Shown one piece after another: positions 55,621 through 64,000 of a stretch of DNA of 64,000 nucleotides. Position 1 is the first letter of the stretch. Each line of letters starts with the position of its first letter. The notes under the pieces were generated by a model that had not been told where the DNA came from, made no database searches, and saw nothing but the letters and a program-made list of their open reading frames with translations. The stretch is from the NCBI RefSeq assembly GCF_036323475.1, contig NZ_AP028934.1:868001-932000 (forward strand). The letters are read 5' to 3'. Both the position numbers and the translations under genes were made by a program. The DNA comes from Solobacterium moorei (lineage in GTDB: Bacteria; Bacillota_I; Bacilli_A; Erysipelotrichales; Erysipelotrichaceae).

Positions 55621-56727
55621 ATGAAACAGGAAAATCTTGATAAGATTATTGCGTTTCGTCATGTGTTACATGAACATCCCGAATTGTCTAATCACGAAGT
55701 GCATACAAGAAAATTAATCAAAGAATTCATCGCACAAAATATGTCCAAGTATCTTGTACTTGATGAAGGGGATTGGTTGTATTGCATGAAGCCATATCAA
55801 GCTACAAAGAAGACAATTGTATTGCGCGCGGACCATGATGCGATTATGAATTCTTCAAATACACCATTTCATGGCTGTGGTCATGATGGACATACTGCAA
55901 TTTTGTTGGGCGTAATGTTAGAGGAAGAGGATAGAGAAAGTGAGTATAATGCCATCTATCTTTTCCAACCAGCTGAAGAAAATGGTAGTGGTGCAGCTAT
56001 CTGCAAACCATTATTTGAAAAGTATCATGTAGATAGCATTTTTGGTTTGCATAATATGCCTAATTTAAGAAAGAATGTGATTTACTATCGACCAGAGACA
56101 GTCATGTGTGCTTCGGTAGGCTATCGTATTTCTTTAACGGGAGTACAAAGCCATGCCTCAGAACCTGAGAAAGGATGCAATCCAGTCTATGTCTTATCTG
56201 CATTTGCTAAATCTATAGAACCTCTAGCAAAGCAGACTGGTTTTAAACCCTTTACATTTGAGAACTATCACTTCAATTCACTTGCGATGATTACGATTAT
56301 CCATATGAATGTGGGTAGTTTGAATTTTGGCATCTCACCAGCAAATGGCGAAATTTGTTTGACTTTGCGTGCTGCTAAAGAAAATGAACTAGCGGTATTA
56401 GAAGGGTATATTCGCTCTTACTTTGAAGGATTAAAAGAAAAGTTTGAGGTAAGTATTGAAGTATTTGATCGCTTTGACGAAAATTACGCAGATCCTGCAC
56501 TAGTAGAAGAAACGGTTGATACGCTAAAGTCTAGTGGATTAGAGGTAGAAGCGCTAATGGAACCAATTCGTGCCAGTGAAGATTTTGGATATTATAAGAG
56601 ATTTGCACCATGTATGTTCGTCTTTGTTGGAATGGGAACTTGTCCTTCTTTACATCATGATTCCTATATATTTGATGATAAAATTATTCCTACCGCAGTG
56701 CGTATGTTTGGAACAATCATTCGATAG
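55621..56727 (+). CDS. M20-family amidohydrolase/peptidase
   Basis: A 368-residue metallohydrolase of the M20D aminoacylase/amidohydrolase group. RHVLHEHPELSNHE near the start, LRADHDAIM, HGCGHDGHTAILLG (metal ligands), FQPAEENGSGA with the catalytic Glu, LHNMPNL, and a late RASEDFGYY are all present. The dimerisation domain is about 160-280. It cleaves an amide bond of an amino-acid conjugate; the substrate is unknown. It stands alone between a promoter and a terminator. Confidence 0.88.
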   Translation: MKQENLDKIIAFRHVLHEHPELSNHEVHTRKLIKEFIAQNMSKYLVLDEGDWLYCMKPYQATKKTIVLRADHDAIMNSSNTPFHGCGHDGHTAILLGVMLEEEDRESEYNAIYLFQPAEENGSGAAICKPLFEKYHVDSIFGLHNMPNLRKNVIYYRPETVMCASVGYRISLTGVQSHASEPEKGCNPVYVLSAFAKSIEPLAKQTGFKPFTFENYHFNSLAMITIIHMNVGSLNFGISPANGEICLTLRAAKENELAVLEGYIRSYFEGLKEKFEVSIEVFDRFDENYADPALVEETVDTLKSSGLEVEALMEPIRASEDFGYYKRFAPCMFVFVGMGTCPSLHHDSYIFDDKIIPTAVRMFGTIIR

Positions 56728-56757
56728 TGCTTGCATGTATTTCACAAGCACTATTTT
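56726..56757 (+). terminator. Terminator of the M20 peptidase gene
   Basis: AGTGCTTG (56726-56733) pairs perfectly with CAAGCACT (56745-56752), followed by ATTTTTC. The stem begins at the stop codon. Confidence 0.8.
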
Positions 56758-56792
56758 TCATTGACTTTACAATACTTTTTTGTGAAAAAGGG

Positions 56793-56821
56793 TTGTTTTT
56801 TCTATGGGAATGGAATACTAT
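56793..56821 (+). promoter_or_regulatory. Promoter of tRNA-Arg
   Basis: TTGTTT (56793-56798), a 17-base spacer and TACTAT (56816-56821) end 26 bases before the tRNA. Confidence 0.5.
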
Positions 56822-56847
56822 TAAAAAGCAAGGTGATAACACCGAAT

Positions 56848-56924
56848 GCGCCGATAGCTCAACTGGATAGAGCATTTGACTACGAATCAAAAGGTTGCGG
56901 GTTCGACTCCTGCTCGGCGCGCCA
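56848..56924 (+). tRNA. tRNA-Arg (ACG)
   Basis: Cloverleaf with acceptor GCGCCGA pairing with TCGGCGC, anticodon stem TTTGA/TCAAA around CTACGAA (anticodon ACG, read as inosine-CG), and encoded CCA at 56922-56924. It lies directly before argS. Confidence 0.96.
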
Positions 56925-56934
56925 TTTAAAAAAG

Positions 56935-56957
56935 CCCGCTACAAGCGGTTTTTTTAT
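56935..56957 (+). terminator. Terminator of tRNA-Arg
   Basis: CCGCT and AGCGG around ACA, followed by T7. argS starts 40 bases downstream, so it needs readthrough or a promoter that I cannot define. Confidence 0.7.
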
Positions 56958-56995
56958 TAGGATATTTATGCTATCAAATGAGGGAGGACAAAAAG

Positions 56996-58651
56996 ATGAG
57001 TGATTTTGAAAGCAAAATTAGTTCAGCTGTCCGTGAGGCAGTGAAGCAAGTGTACGATATTGATGCAGATGATTCAATATTGATTGTTGAGACCCCACGT
57101 GATCCAAAGATGGGAGATTATTCAACTAGTGTAGCTATGCGCCTTTCCCGAACATTGCATAAGAGTCCATTAGATATTGCAGGACCTATCGTTGAAAAGT
57201 TAAAGGAAATCTACACAGAAGCTTCTTCTATCGAAGTTGTAAAGCCAGGTTTCATCAACTTCCGTTTAAAGAAGGATGCTTTAGCTGAAGTGATTAATAC
57301 TGTTATCAACGCAGGTGATGATTATGGCAAGAATAACACTGGTGCAGGTGTGAATGTATTGGTTGAGTGGGTATCCGCTAACCCTACAGGTGACTTACAC
57401 TGTGGACATGCTCGTAACGCTGCTTGGGGTGACTGTATCTCACGTCTTTACGAAGCAAGTGGTTATAACAACTACAGAGAGTTCTATGTTAACGATGCTG
57501 GTAACCAGATTGTGATGTTAGGAGAATCCTTAATTTCTCGTTACTTTGATCACTTTGGAAAAGAATATCCACTTCCAGAAGATGGATATCATGCACAAGA
57601 TATTATTGATATCGCAAATCAGATTGCGGAAAAAGATGGTGACAAGTGGTTAAACGCTGATCCCGCAGAACGTCTTGAATACTTCAAGAAGACAGGTGTT
57701 GAGTTAGAATTAAAGAAGATTGAGAATGACTTAAAGATATATCGTTGTGATTTCCAAAACTTCCAGCATGAAACATTCTTCTACGAAAACAATCGTAAGC
57801 GTATCAATGATTGCTTAACAAAGATGGCCGATATGGGTCTGACATATGAAAAAGATGGTGCTCTATGGTTTAAGAGTACTGAATATGGCGATGACAAGGA
57901 CCGTGTATTACGTAAGAGCGATGGAACATTGTCTTATTTAACACCAGATATCGCTAACCACATCTATAAGATTGAAAGAGGCTATGATCACTTAATCAAC
58001 TTATGGGGTGCTGACCACCATTCCTATGTAACACGTATGCAGTCTGCTTTAACAGCATTAGGTTATCCAGATGCCCTTATGGTAGATATCATCCAGATGG
58101 TACGTATGGTTGAAGATGGCAAGGAAGTGAAGATGTCCAAACGTACAGGTAACGCAATTACGATTCGTGAGTTATGCGAAGACGTAGGCGTTGACGCTGC
58201 TCGTTGGTTCTTCGTTTCTAAGGACGTTGCAACTCACATGGATTTTGATATGAAGTTAGCCCGTTCTAAAGATAACAACAACCCTGTATTCTATGCACAG
58301 TATGCATATTCTCGTATGCATTCCATTATGAACAATCCTAAGATTCCTGCCTTCACACAGGTAGCTACTTATGATCGTCTAAGTGATGAGAAGGAATTAC
58401 AGTTGATGAAGCTCATTAGTGAATTCCCAATTGAAGTTGCAAATGCAGCAGCAAGCAGAAAGCCAAACAAGATTACTGAATATATCATTTCTCTTGTTAA
58501 GGTTTACCATAGCTACTACAACAGTTCACGTGTAAATAACCCAGAAGATCCTGAGTTAACAAACCAACGTTTAGGCTTAGTGAAGGCTACAATGATTACA
58601 TTGAAGAACGCTCTTAACCTTGTTGGTGTAGAAGCACCTGAATCAATGTAA
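56996..58651 (+). CDS. argS: Arginyl-tRNA synthetase
   Basis: A 551-residue class I synthetase. The N-terminal additional domain (1-110) is specific to ArgRS; the HIGH-like motif is GDLHCGHARNAAWGD (about 130); EFYVNDAGNQI follows; the KMSKS-like motif is KMSKRTGN (about 380); the DALR anticodon domain is at the end (YSRMHSIMNN). It charges tRNA-Arg, one of which is encoded just upstream. ATG 56996 follows GGGAGGA; an in-frame ATG at 56978 lies before the ribosome site and is rejected. Confidence 0.96.
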   Translation: MSDFESKISSAVREAVKQVYDIDADDSILIVETPRDPKMGDYSTSVAMRLSRTLHKSPLDIAGPIVEKLKEIYTEASSIEVVKPGFINFRLKKDALAEVINTVINAGDDYGKNNTGAGVNVLVEWVSANPTGDLHCGHARNAAWGDCISRLYEASGYNNYREFYVNDAGNQIVMLGESLISRYFDHFGKEYPLPEDGYHAQDIIDIANQIAEKDGDKWLNADPAERLEYFKKTGVELELKKIENDLKIYRCDFQNFQHETFFYENNRKRINDCLTKMADMGLTYEKDGALWFKSTEYGDDKDRVLRKSDGTLSYLTPDIANHIYKIERGYDHLINLWGADHHSYVTRMQSALTALGYPDALMVDIIQMVRMVEDGKEVKMSKRTGNAITIRELCEDVGVDAARWFFVSKDVATHMDFDMKLARSKDNNNPVFYAQYAYSRMHSIMNNPKIPAFTQVATYDRLSDEKELQLMKLISEFPIEVANAAASRKPNKITEYIISLVKVYHSYYNSSRVNNPEDPELTNQRLGLVKATMITLKNALNLVGVEAPESM

Positions 58652-58673
58652 TTGAAAAACAAGAACGATATAT

Positions 58674-58710
58674 GGAGTCCCTGTAGTGATGATATAGGGG
58701 CTCTTTCTTG
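58674..58710 (+). terminator. Terminator behind argS
   Basis: GAGTCCCT (58675-58682) pairs with AGGGGCTC (58696-58703, one G-U), followed by TTTCTTG. Confidence 0.7.
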
Positions 58711-58809
58711 TGAATTATAGGTATTTTTCAATAAGAAGAACAAGATGATGTTTACAAAAAAATACAAAATTTTAGGCAATATGTTTCCAATTATAGAAAA
58801 AAAAACGAT

Positions 58810-58862
58810 TATAATAATAATATAGATTTGAAACCGGTTACATATCATGCGCGCGATATGTA
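58810..58862 (+). promoter_or_regulatory. arcA control region with a consensus cre box
   Basis: A -10 box TATAAT lies at 58810-58815; the -35 is not clear. TGAAACCGGTTACA at 58829-58842 matches every fixed position of the CcpA cre consensus (TGWAANCGNTNWCA). It overlaps the expected transcript start region. An inverted repeat TACATATC (58839-58846) / GATATGTA (58855-58862) follows and may form a leader hairpin or a regulator site. Confidence 0.7.
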
Positions 58863-58894
58863 GCCTCAATGAAAAGACAATAGGAGGAAAGCAA

Positions 58895-60124
58895 ATGTCT
58901 AACATTCATGTAACGAGTGAAATCAAAACACTCAAAAAGGTTTTATTACACAGGCCAGGAGAAGAATTATTAAATCTTACACCTGATACATTAGGAGAAT
59001 TATTATTTGATGATATTCCTGATCTTTATGAAGCACAGGTTGAACACGATCGTTTCGCTAAGATTTTACGTGACAATGGTGTAGAAGTTGTTTATCTAGA
59101 AGATTTAATGGCTGAAACACTAGATGCTCATCCAGAAATTAAGGAACAGTTCCTTGATCAATGGTTAGTTGAATCAGGTGTTCATACTCCTGAATATCAC
59201 AAGATTATTAAGGACTACTTAGCTAAGCTTACAAATACTAAGGAATTAGTTCTAAAGACGATGGCTGGTATCACATTCAGAGAACTCGGTGAAATCCACA
59301 CAAATTTCTTGGTTGACCGCCTTGAAACTAACTCACACTTATTAGTAAATCCAATGCCAAACCTATACTTTACACGCGACCCATTCGCTTCTGTAGGTAA
59401 TGGTGCAGTTATTAACAGAATGTATTCTGTAACAAGAAATCGCGAAACAATCTATGCAGATTACATCTTCAGATTCCATCCAGAATATGCTGGAAATGTT
59501 CCAGACTTATATGGACGTAATAACCATTTCCATATCGAAGGTGGAGACGTATTAAACGTTAATGAAAAACTCTTATTCATCGGTATTTCACAGAGAACAC
59601 AGGCTGAAGCTATTCAGGAGTTAGCTATGAAGATGTTCTATGAAAACGAAGGAAATAAGATTGAGACAATTTTAGCTTTCAATATTCCTAATTCACGTGC
59701 ATTCATGCACTTAGATACAGTATTTACACAAATTGATACTGATGCATTTACAATTCATCCAGGTATCATGGGAACATTACAGGTATTTGCTGTTACAGCA
59801 GATCGTGCAAATCATGATGTTCATATCGAAGAACATACAGGTAAGTTAGAAGATATTCTTGCTAAGTTCATGGGCTTAGATAAGGTTCGTTTATTCCCTT
59901 GCGGAGCTGGAGACCCATTAGCGGCTGAACGTGAACAATGGAATGATGGCTCTAATACACTAACAATTGCACCAGGTAAGATCATCGTTTACAAGCGTAA
60001 CTATGTTACAAACCAATATCTAAAGGATAATGGATTTGAAGTATTAGAATTAGATGCATCCAACTTATGCGTAGGACGTGGTGGACCAAGATGTATGTCC
60101 ATGCCATTAGTTCGTGAAGACTAA
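58895..60124 (+). CDS. arcA: Arginine deiminase
   Basis: A 409-residue enzyme that hydrolyses arginine to citrulline and ammonia, the first step of the ADI pathway. [15 protein letters not shown] at the start, [10 protein letters not shown] (about 165), [10 protein letters not shown] (about 218), [19 protein letters not shown], and the catalytic Cys in [12 protein letters not shown] at the C-terminus are all present. Ribosome site TAGGAGG before ATG 58895. First gene of arcABCD; a cre box in its leader predicts repression when preferred sugars are present. Confidence 0.96.
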   Translation: MSNIHVTSEIKTLKKVLLHRPGEELLNLTPDTLGELLFDDIPDLYEAQVEHDRFAKILRDNGVEVVYLEDLMAETLDAHPEIKEQFLDQWLVESGVHTPEYHKIIKDYLAKLTNTKELVLKTMAGITFRELGEIHTNFLVDRLETNSHLLVNPMPNLYFTRDPFASVGNGAVINRMYSVTRNRETIYADYIFRFHPEYAGNVPDLYGRNNHFHIEGGDVLNVNEKLLFIGISQRTQAEAIQELAMKMFYENEGNKIETILAFNIPNSRAFMHLDTVFTQIDTDAFTIHPGIMGTLQVFAVTADRANHDVHIEEHTGKLEDILAKFMGLDKVRLFPCGAGDPLAAEREQWNDGSNTLTIAPGKIIVYKRNYVTNQYLKDNGFEVLELDASNLCVGRGGPRCMSMPLVRED

Positions 60125-60174
60125 GTTTAAAATTGAATAACCATAAAAATAGAAAAATAAGAAAAGGAGCTATT

Positions 60175-61167
60175 ATGGGCGTTAATGTTAGAGGAAGAAG
60201 TTTTTTGACACTATTAGATTTTACATCAGATGAAATCAGATATTTCTTAGAATTATCTGCTGAATTCAAGAGATTAAAGGCTAATGGTGTCGACCACAGT
60301 TATTTAAAGGGCAAGCAAGTTGTTCTCTTGTTCGAAAAGACATCTACAAGAACACGTTGTGCATTCGAAGTTGGTGCACGTGACTTAGGTATGGGTGTTA
60401 CATTCCTAGATTCTGGATCATCACAGATGGGTAAGAAGGAATCATTAGAGGATACAGCCAAGGTATTAGGTCGTATGTACGACGGTATCGAATACCGTGG
60501 ATTCAAGCAGGAAGTAGTTGAAGATCTTGCTAAGTATTCTGGCGTTCCTGTATGGAATGGTTTAACAGATTTATATCACCCAACACAGATGTTGGCTGAT
60601 ATCTTAACAGTTAAGGAAGAATTTGGTGATGTTAGAGGCCGTAAGTTAACATTCTTCGGTGACGCTCGTAATAATGTTGCTAACTCATTGATGATTGTTT
60701 GTGCTAAGTTAGGTATGCACTTCTGCGCATGCGGACCTAAGGAGTTAATGCCTTCAGATGAACTTGTTGCTAAGTGCAGAGAAGTAGCTAGCAAGACGGG
60801 TGCTGAAATTGAATTAACTGATGATATCAAGATCGGTGCTAAGGATGCTGATGTTCTTTACACAGACATCTGGGTATCAATGGGCGAACCAGAAGAACTA
60901 TGGGAGAAGAGAATCAAGCTCTTACGTCCTTACCAGGTTAATAAGGAATTGATGGCTATGGCTAAGCCAACTGCTATCTTCCTACACTGCTTACCATCAT
61001 TCCATGATCGTAACACAACAGTTGGTGAGAACATCTATCAGAAGTTTGGCTTAGAAGCTATGGAAGTTACAGATGATGTATTCTTAGGCACACAAGCTAG
61101 ACAATTTGATGAGGCAGAGAACCGCATGCATACAATTAAGGCTGTTATGTATGCTACTCTGAAGTAA
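60175..61167 (+). CDS. arcB: Ornithine carbamoyltransferase, catabolic
   Basis: A 330-residue transcarbamylase. The carbamoyl-phosphate loop [18 protein letters not shown] (about 54), HPTQMLADI (about 139) and [10 protein letters not shown] (about 270) are intact. In this operon it runs toward ornithine and carbamoyl phosphate from citrulline. AAAAGGAG ribosome site before ATG 60175; in-frame codons upstream lack one. It ends 4 bases before arcC. Confidence 0.95.
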   Translation: MGVNVRGRSFLTLLDFTSDEIRYFLELSAEFKRLKANGVDHSYLKGKQVVLLFEKTSTRTRCAFEVGARDLGMGVTFLDSGSSQMGKKESLEDTAKVLGRMYDGIEYRGFKQEVVEDLAKYSGVPVWNGLTDLYHPTQMLADILTVKEEFGDVRGRKLTFFGDARNNVANSLMIVCAKLGMHFCACGPKELMPSDELVAKCREVASKTGAEIELTDDIKIGAKDADVLYTDIWVSMGEPEELWEKRIKLLRPYQVNKELMAMAKPTAIFLHCLPSFHDRNTTVGENIYQKFGLEAMEVTDDVFLGTQARQFDEAENRMHTIKAVMYATLK

Positions 61168-61171
61168 TCAC

Positions 61172-62110
61172 ATGGCAAAGCGTATAGTAGTAGCTCTTGG
61201 AGGTAATGCCTTAGGCAATACCCCTGAAGAGCAGCTTGAATTAGTTCGTCATACTGCTAAGACTATCGTTGACTTAGCACAGGACGGCTATGAAGTAATC
61301 GTTGGCCACGGTAATGGACCACAGGTTGGAATGATTAACCTGGCTATGGAATTCTCATGCACAAAGGGTGGCAATACTCCATATATGCCATTCCCAGAAT
61401 GTGGTGCGATGTCCCAAGGCTATATTGGTTATCATTTACAACAAGCTATTCAGCAGGAATTAAAGGCTCGTGGCATTGACAAGGAATGTGCAGCTGTTGT
61501 TACACAGGTAGTTGTTGATGCAAATGATCCAGGATTTGCGAAACCTACAAAACCAGTAGGAAGCTTCTATACGAAGGAAGAAGCAGATAAGATTGCTGCT
61601 GAAAAGGGCTTTACATTTGTAGAAGATGCAGGGCGTGGATATCGTCGTGTTGTACCTTCACCAATTCCACAACGTATCGTTGAACTAAAGGTTGTTGAAC
61701 AACTTGTTAAGGCTGGCGACATCGTTATCACAGTTGGTGGCGGAGGAATCCCTGTAGTTGAAACAGAGCAAGGATTAAAGGGCGTTGCAGCTGTTATCGA
61801 TAAGGACCGTTCTAGTGCATTACTAGCACAGTCCATTGGCGCAGATATGTTGATTATCCTAACTGCAGTCGACAGAGTATGCATTAACTATAACAAGCCT
61901 GATCAAAAGGAACTTCCAACAATGACGTTGGAAGAAGCAGAGAAGTATATTGAAGAGAAGCAATTTGCTCCTGGAAGTATGCTTCCAAAGGTTCAATCAT
62001 GCATGGAATTCGTTAAGAATAACACACATGGTGGAACAGCTTTAATTACATCATTGCAAAAAGCAAAAGTTGCTTTACAAGGTGAAACAGGCACCATTAT
62101 TACTAAATAA
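61172..62110 (+). CDS. arcC: Carbamate kinase
   Basis: A 312-residue kinase that transfers phosphate from carbamoyl phosphate to ADP, giving ATP, CO2 and ammonia. VVALGGNALGN at the N-terminus, VGHGNGPQVGM (about 49), VGGGGIPVVE (about 190), DKDRSSALLAQSI and the C-terminal GGTALITS are family motifs. There is no clear ribosome site; only four bases separate it from arcB, so it is probably translationally coupled. Confidence 0.96.
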   Translation: MAKRIVVALGGNALGNTPEEQLELVRHTAKTIVDLAQDGYEVIVGHGNGPQVGMINLAMEFSCTKGGNTPYMPFPECGAMSQGYIGYHLQQAIQQELKARGIDKECAAVVTQVVVDANDPGFAKPTKPVGSFYTKEEADKIAAEKGFTFVEDAGRGYRRVVPSPIPQRIVELKVVEQLVKAGDIVITVGGGGIPVVETEQGLKGVAAVIDKDRSSALLAQSIGADMLIILTAVDRVCINYNKPDQKELPTMTLEEAEKYIEEKQFAPGSMLPKVQSCMEFVKNNTHGGTALITSLQKAKVALQGETGTIITK

Positions 62111-62127
62111 TTAGAAGGGGGGATAGT

Positions 62128-63639
62128 ATGTCTGTGAAAGCCAAAAAACGCTCACTAACAGCGTTTACAATTTTATTTATTATTTTAGCAGTACTTTGTT
62201 TGATTTCAGTATTCTTAAATGGACAACCAATTAGCGATAGCTTAATCAGTGGTTTAAACCCTGAGAAGTATGGCGAATTAGTTGACATGGTTGCTAACGG
62301 CGAAACCGTTACGGTTGTCGGTGCAAAGTTCAGTGATTTCTTCATGGCATTCCCAAGAGGATTTGTGGATGCTGCTGACTTGATTGTATTTATTATGGCT
62401 ATCGGTGGATTCATCGGTGTTGTAATGAAGACTGGTGCTCTTGAAGCTGGTGTTTATCACTTAGTTAAGAAGATGCACGGCAAGGAAGAAGTTCTGATCG
62501 TTATCTTGATGATCTTATTCTCTATCGGTGGCTCCACATACGGAATGGCTGAAGAGACAATCGGTTTCTACGCTTTGATTACTACAGCATTGGTAGCAGC
62601 TGGCTTCGATACAATGGTAGCAGTTGCAACTGTATTGCTCGGTGCAGGATGTGGTGTATTAGGTTCAACAATTAACCCATTTGCTACTGGCGCAGCTATG
62701 GCTGCATTGCAGAGTGTTAACGTTCCTTATGACAACACATTAGTTATGATTCTTGGCTTTGCATTGTGGTTTACCTCACTTGCAATCGCTATTTTCTTCG
62801 TATTAGGTTACGCTAAGAAGGTTAAGGCTGATAAAGGCTCAACAATTCTTTCTCTACAAGAGCAGGAAGATATGCGTGAACACTTTACAAAGGAAGATGG
62901 CAACAAGTTAGAATTTACAGGCAAGCACAAGGCTGTATTAATTGTATTTGCAATCTCATTTGCAGTTATGATTGCTTCATTGATTTCTTACATCGACATC
63001 AACTTTGCTGGTGATGAAGAAGCTTACTTAGCAGTACTTGGATGGACTTCATTCTTAACAGGTGAACCTTTAGGTCTATGGTACTTCTCTGAGTTGGCTG
63101 CTTGGTTTACATTCTCAAGTATTCTTATCGCTATCATGGCTAGAATGTCTGAAAGAGAATTCATCGATACATTCTTAGACGGTGCGAAGGATCTATTATC
63201 AGTGGCAATCGTAATCGCAGTTGCTCGTGGTATCACAGTCGTTATGAAGACAACTCATATGGACTTCTGGATTTTGGACAAGGCAGCAGGTATGTTGATG
63301 GGTGTTCCGGGATTCGTATTCGCTCCTCTATCATATGTAATTTACTTAGTATTGAGTTTCTTAGTTCCTTCAACATCAGGGCTTGCTGGATTCTCAATGC
63401 CAGTAATGGGTGGTTTAGCAAATACATTAGGCTTCAACGCTTCAATTATGATCAATATCTTCTGTGCTGGTTGCGGATTAATCAACCTCTTCACACCAAC
63501 ATCTGGTGTAGTAATGGGTGGTCTAGGTGCAGCTAAGGTTGAACTAAAGACATATATGAAGTGGGGTATGAAATTATTTGTAGCGATTGGTATTGCAAAT
63601 ATCGTTGTTCTATCATTAGCAATGATGATAATCAAATAA
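62128..63639 (+). CDS. arcD: Arginine/ornithine antiporter, DcuC/YfcC superfamily
   Basis: A 503-residue membrane protein with about 12 hydrophobic segments. The sequence (VIFIMAIGGFIGVVMKTGAL, FSIGGSTYGMAEETIGFY, GAGCGVLGSTINPFATG and FLVPSTSGLAGFSMPVMGGL) belongs to the DcuC/YfcC superfamily rather than the amino-acid-polyamine type. Streptococcal ArcD proteins are of this kind. It should exchange external arginine for internal ornithine. Substrate by context; an AAGGGGGGAT ribosome site precedes the ATG. Confidence 0.88.
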   Translation: MSVKAKKRSLTAFTILFIILAVLCLISVFLNGQPISDSLISGLNPEKYGELVDMVANGETVTVVGAKFSDFFMAFPRGFVDAADLIVFIMAIGGFIGVVMKTGALEAGVYHLVKKMHGKEEVLIVILMILFSIGGSTYGMAEETIGFYALITTALVAAGFDTMVAVATVLLGAGCGVLGSTINPFATGAAMAALQSVNVPYDNTLVMILGFALWFTSLAIAIFFVLGYAKKVKADKGSTILSLQEQEDMREHFTKEDGNKLEFTGKHKAVLIVFAISFAVMIASLISYIDINFAGDEEAYLAVLGWTSFLTGEPLGLWYFSELAAWFTFSSILIAIMARMSEREFIDTFLDGAKDLLSVAIVIAVARGITVVMKTTHMDFWILDKAAGMLMGVPGFVFAPLSYVIYLVLSFLVPSTSGLAGFSMPVMGGLANTLGFNASIMINIFCAGCGLINLFTPTSGVVMGGLGAAKVELKTYMKWGMKLFVAIGIANIVVLSLAMMIIK

Positions 63640-63664
63640 TCAAAACTAAAATATGTTTGAATAG

Positions 63665-63705
63665 AGTTCCGGCTGTGTGAGAGCACGGTCGGAACTTTCC
63701 GCTTT
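63665..63705 (+). terminator. Terminator of the arc operon
   Basis: AGTTCCG (63665-63671) pairs with CGGAACT (63690-63696) with inner pairing GTG/CAC, followed by a T/C-rich tail ending TTTT. Confidence 0.75.
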
Positions 63706-63748
63706 TATACAAATATGCTATGATATGTACAACAGAGGTACAAAATTT

Positions 63749-64000
63749 ATGACAAAGACAGCAACTATCCAAGATAGCTGGACGTCGGAAACTAATCCTA
63801 TTTCTTTTTGCTCGTTTGACTATGAAGCAATTGAGAAGCCAACCAAAGCTTTAATGCATCAGGCTGCCCGTTTTATGTACTTTAATAAAGGCGTCGGTAA
63901 GATTAAAGTAGATGGCGTGGAGTATGATATAAAACCACATACACTATGCGCAATTACACCTTGGAAGATTACAGATATCATTGATGTAAGAGATACCTTA
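63749..64000 (+). CDS. AraC-like regulator, N-terminal cupin part only
   Basis: 84 codons run off the window. The visible part has the form of an AraC-type sensor domain: ARFMYFNKGVGKIKVDGVEY then DIKPHTLCAITPWKITDI, a cupin strand pattern with the 'Pgtl..i.P' step. The DNA-binding domain would follow beyond the window. It stands behind the arc terminator with a weak AGAGGT ribosome site. Regulation of the arc operon is possible but not shown. Confidence 0.6.
   Translation, partial: MTKTATIQDSWTSETNPISFCSFDYEAIEKPTKALMHQAARFMYFNKGVGKIKVDGVEYDIKPHTLCAITPWKITDIIDVRDTL

Noticed and set aside
58737-58894. T-box or other named riboswitch before arcA
   Set aside because: The leader is short and lacks a T-box sequence or an aptamer I recognise; only the cre box and one inverted repeat are supported.
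1-64000. CRISPR array, retron or diversity-generating retroelement
   Set aside because: No regularly spaced repeats with unique spacers and no reverse transcriptase motif (YADD/YMDD context) in any frame I read.

Overview
The window is AT-rich DNA of a low-GC Gram-positive bacterium (Bacillota). Shine-Dalgarno sequences are strong, terminators are intrinsic, one site matches the CcpA cre consensus, and the phages are siphovirus-like with r1t-type holins and GH25/LysM endolysins. An Erysipelotrichia-like host is my inference; no marker gene in the window proves it.

Layout. (1) 1-22,503: right-hand part of a first prophage. Leftward early genes end in an FtsK/SpoIIIE-like translocase cut by the window edge. 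After a gene-free control region, an overlapping operon encodes two small HTH proteins and two serine recombinases, then come SPP1-type head genes (TerL, Gp6-like portal, Gp7-like, scaffold, capsid), tail genes with a -1 frameshift chaperone, and a lysis cassette. The element stops against the 3' end of a tRNA-Trp gene, its probable target. (2) 22,504-24,866: host genes tRNA-Trp, tRNA-Glu, uridine phosphorylase, mutY and tRNA-Gly(CCC). (3) 24,849-51,138: a complete 26.3-kb prophage in the 3' end of tRNA-Gly. It has a 16-bp att duplication and tandem GGTCAACTTTT arm-type repeats at both ends. Its lysogeny operon encodes a CI-like repressor, a voltage-gated K+ channel and the integrase. Early genes include a replication protein, PcfK/PcfJ-like proteins, a Dam-type methylase and a second tyrosine recombinase. 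Late genes are HK97-type head genes, a siphovirus tail and a lysis cassette closely related to that of prophage 1. (4) 51,139-64,000: host genes for a DEAD-box helicase, an FAD-dependent dehydrogenase, an RluA-type pseudouridine synthase and an M20 peptidase. These are followed by an arginine block: tRNA-Arg(ACG), argS and arcABCD, then the start of an AraC-like regulator.

How the genes work together. The two prophages have unrelated head modules but homologous ends: CBM-like tail protein, GH25-LysM-LysM endolysin, coiled-coil membrane protein, r1t holin, and a shared C-terminal motif in both tape measures. This shows mosaic exchange between phages of one host lineage. Both encode the tail chaperone pair through an A7 slippery heptamer. 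Prophage 2 also carries an 11-7-11 bp inverted repeat just behind its internal tyrosine recombinase gene, resembling a recombination core site, and a 16-bp-stem inverted repeat with a competing hairpin before its replication gene. In the host, the arginine deiminase operon (arginine to citrulline, ornithine, carbamoyl phosphate and ATP, with arginine/ornithine exchange) follows argS and its tRNA, and has a consensus cre box in the arcA leader.
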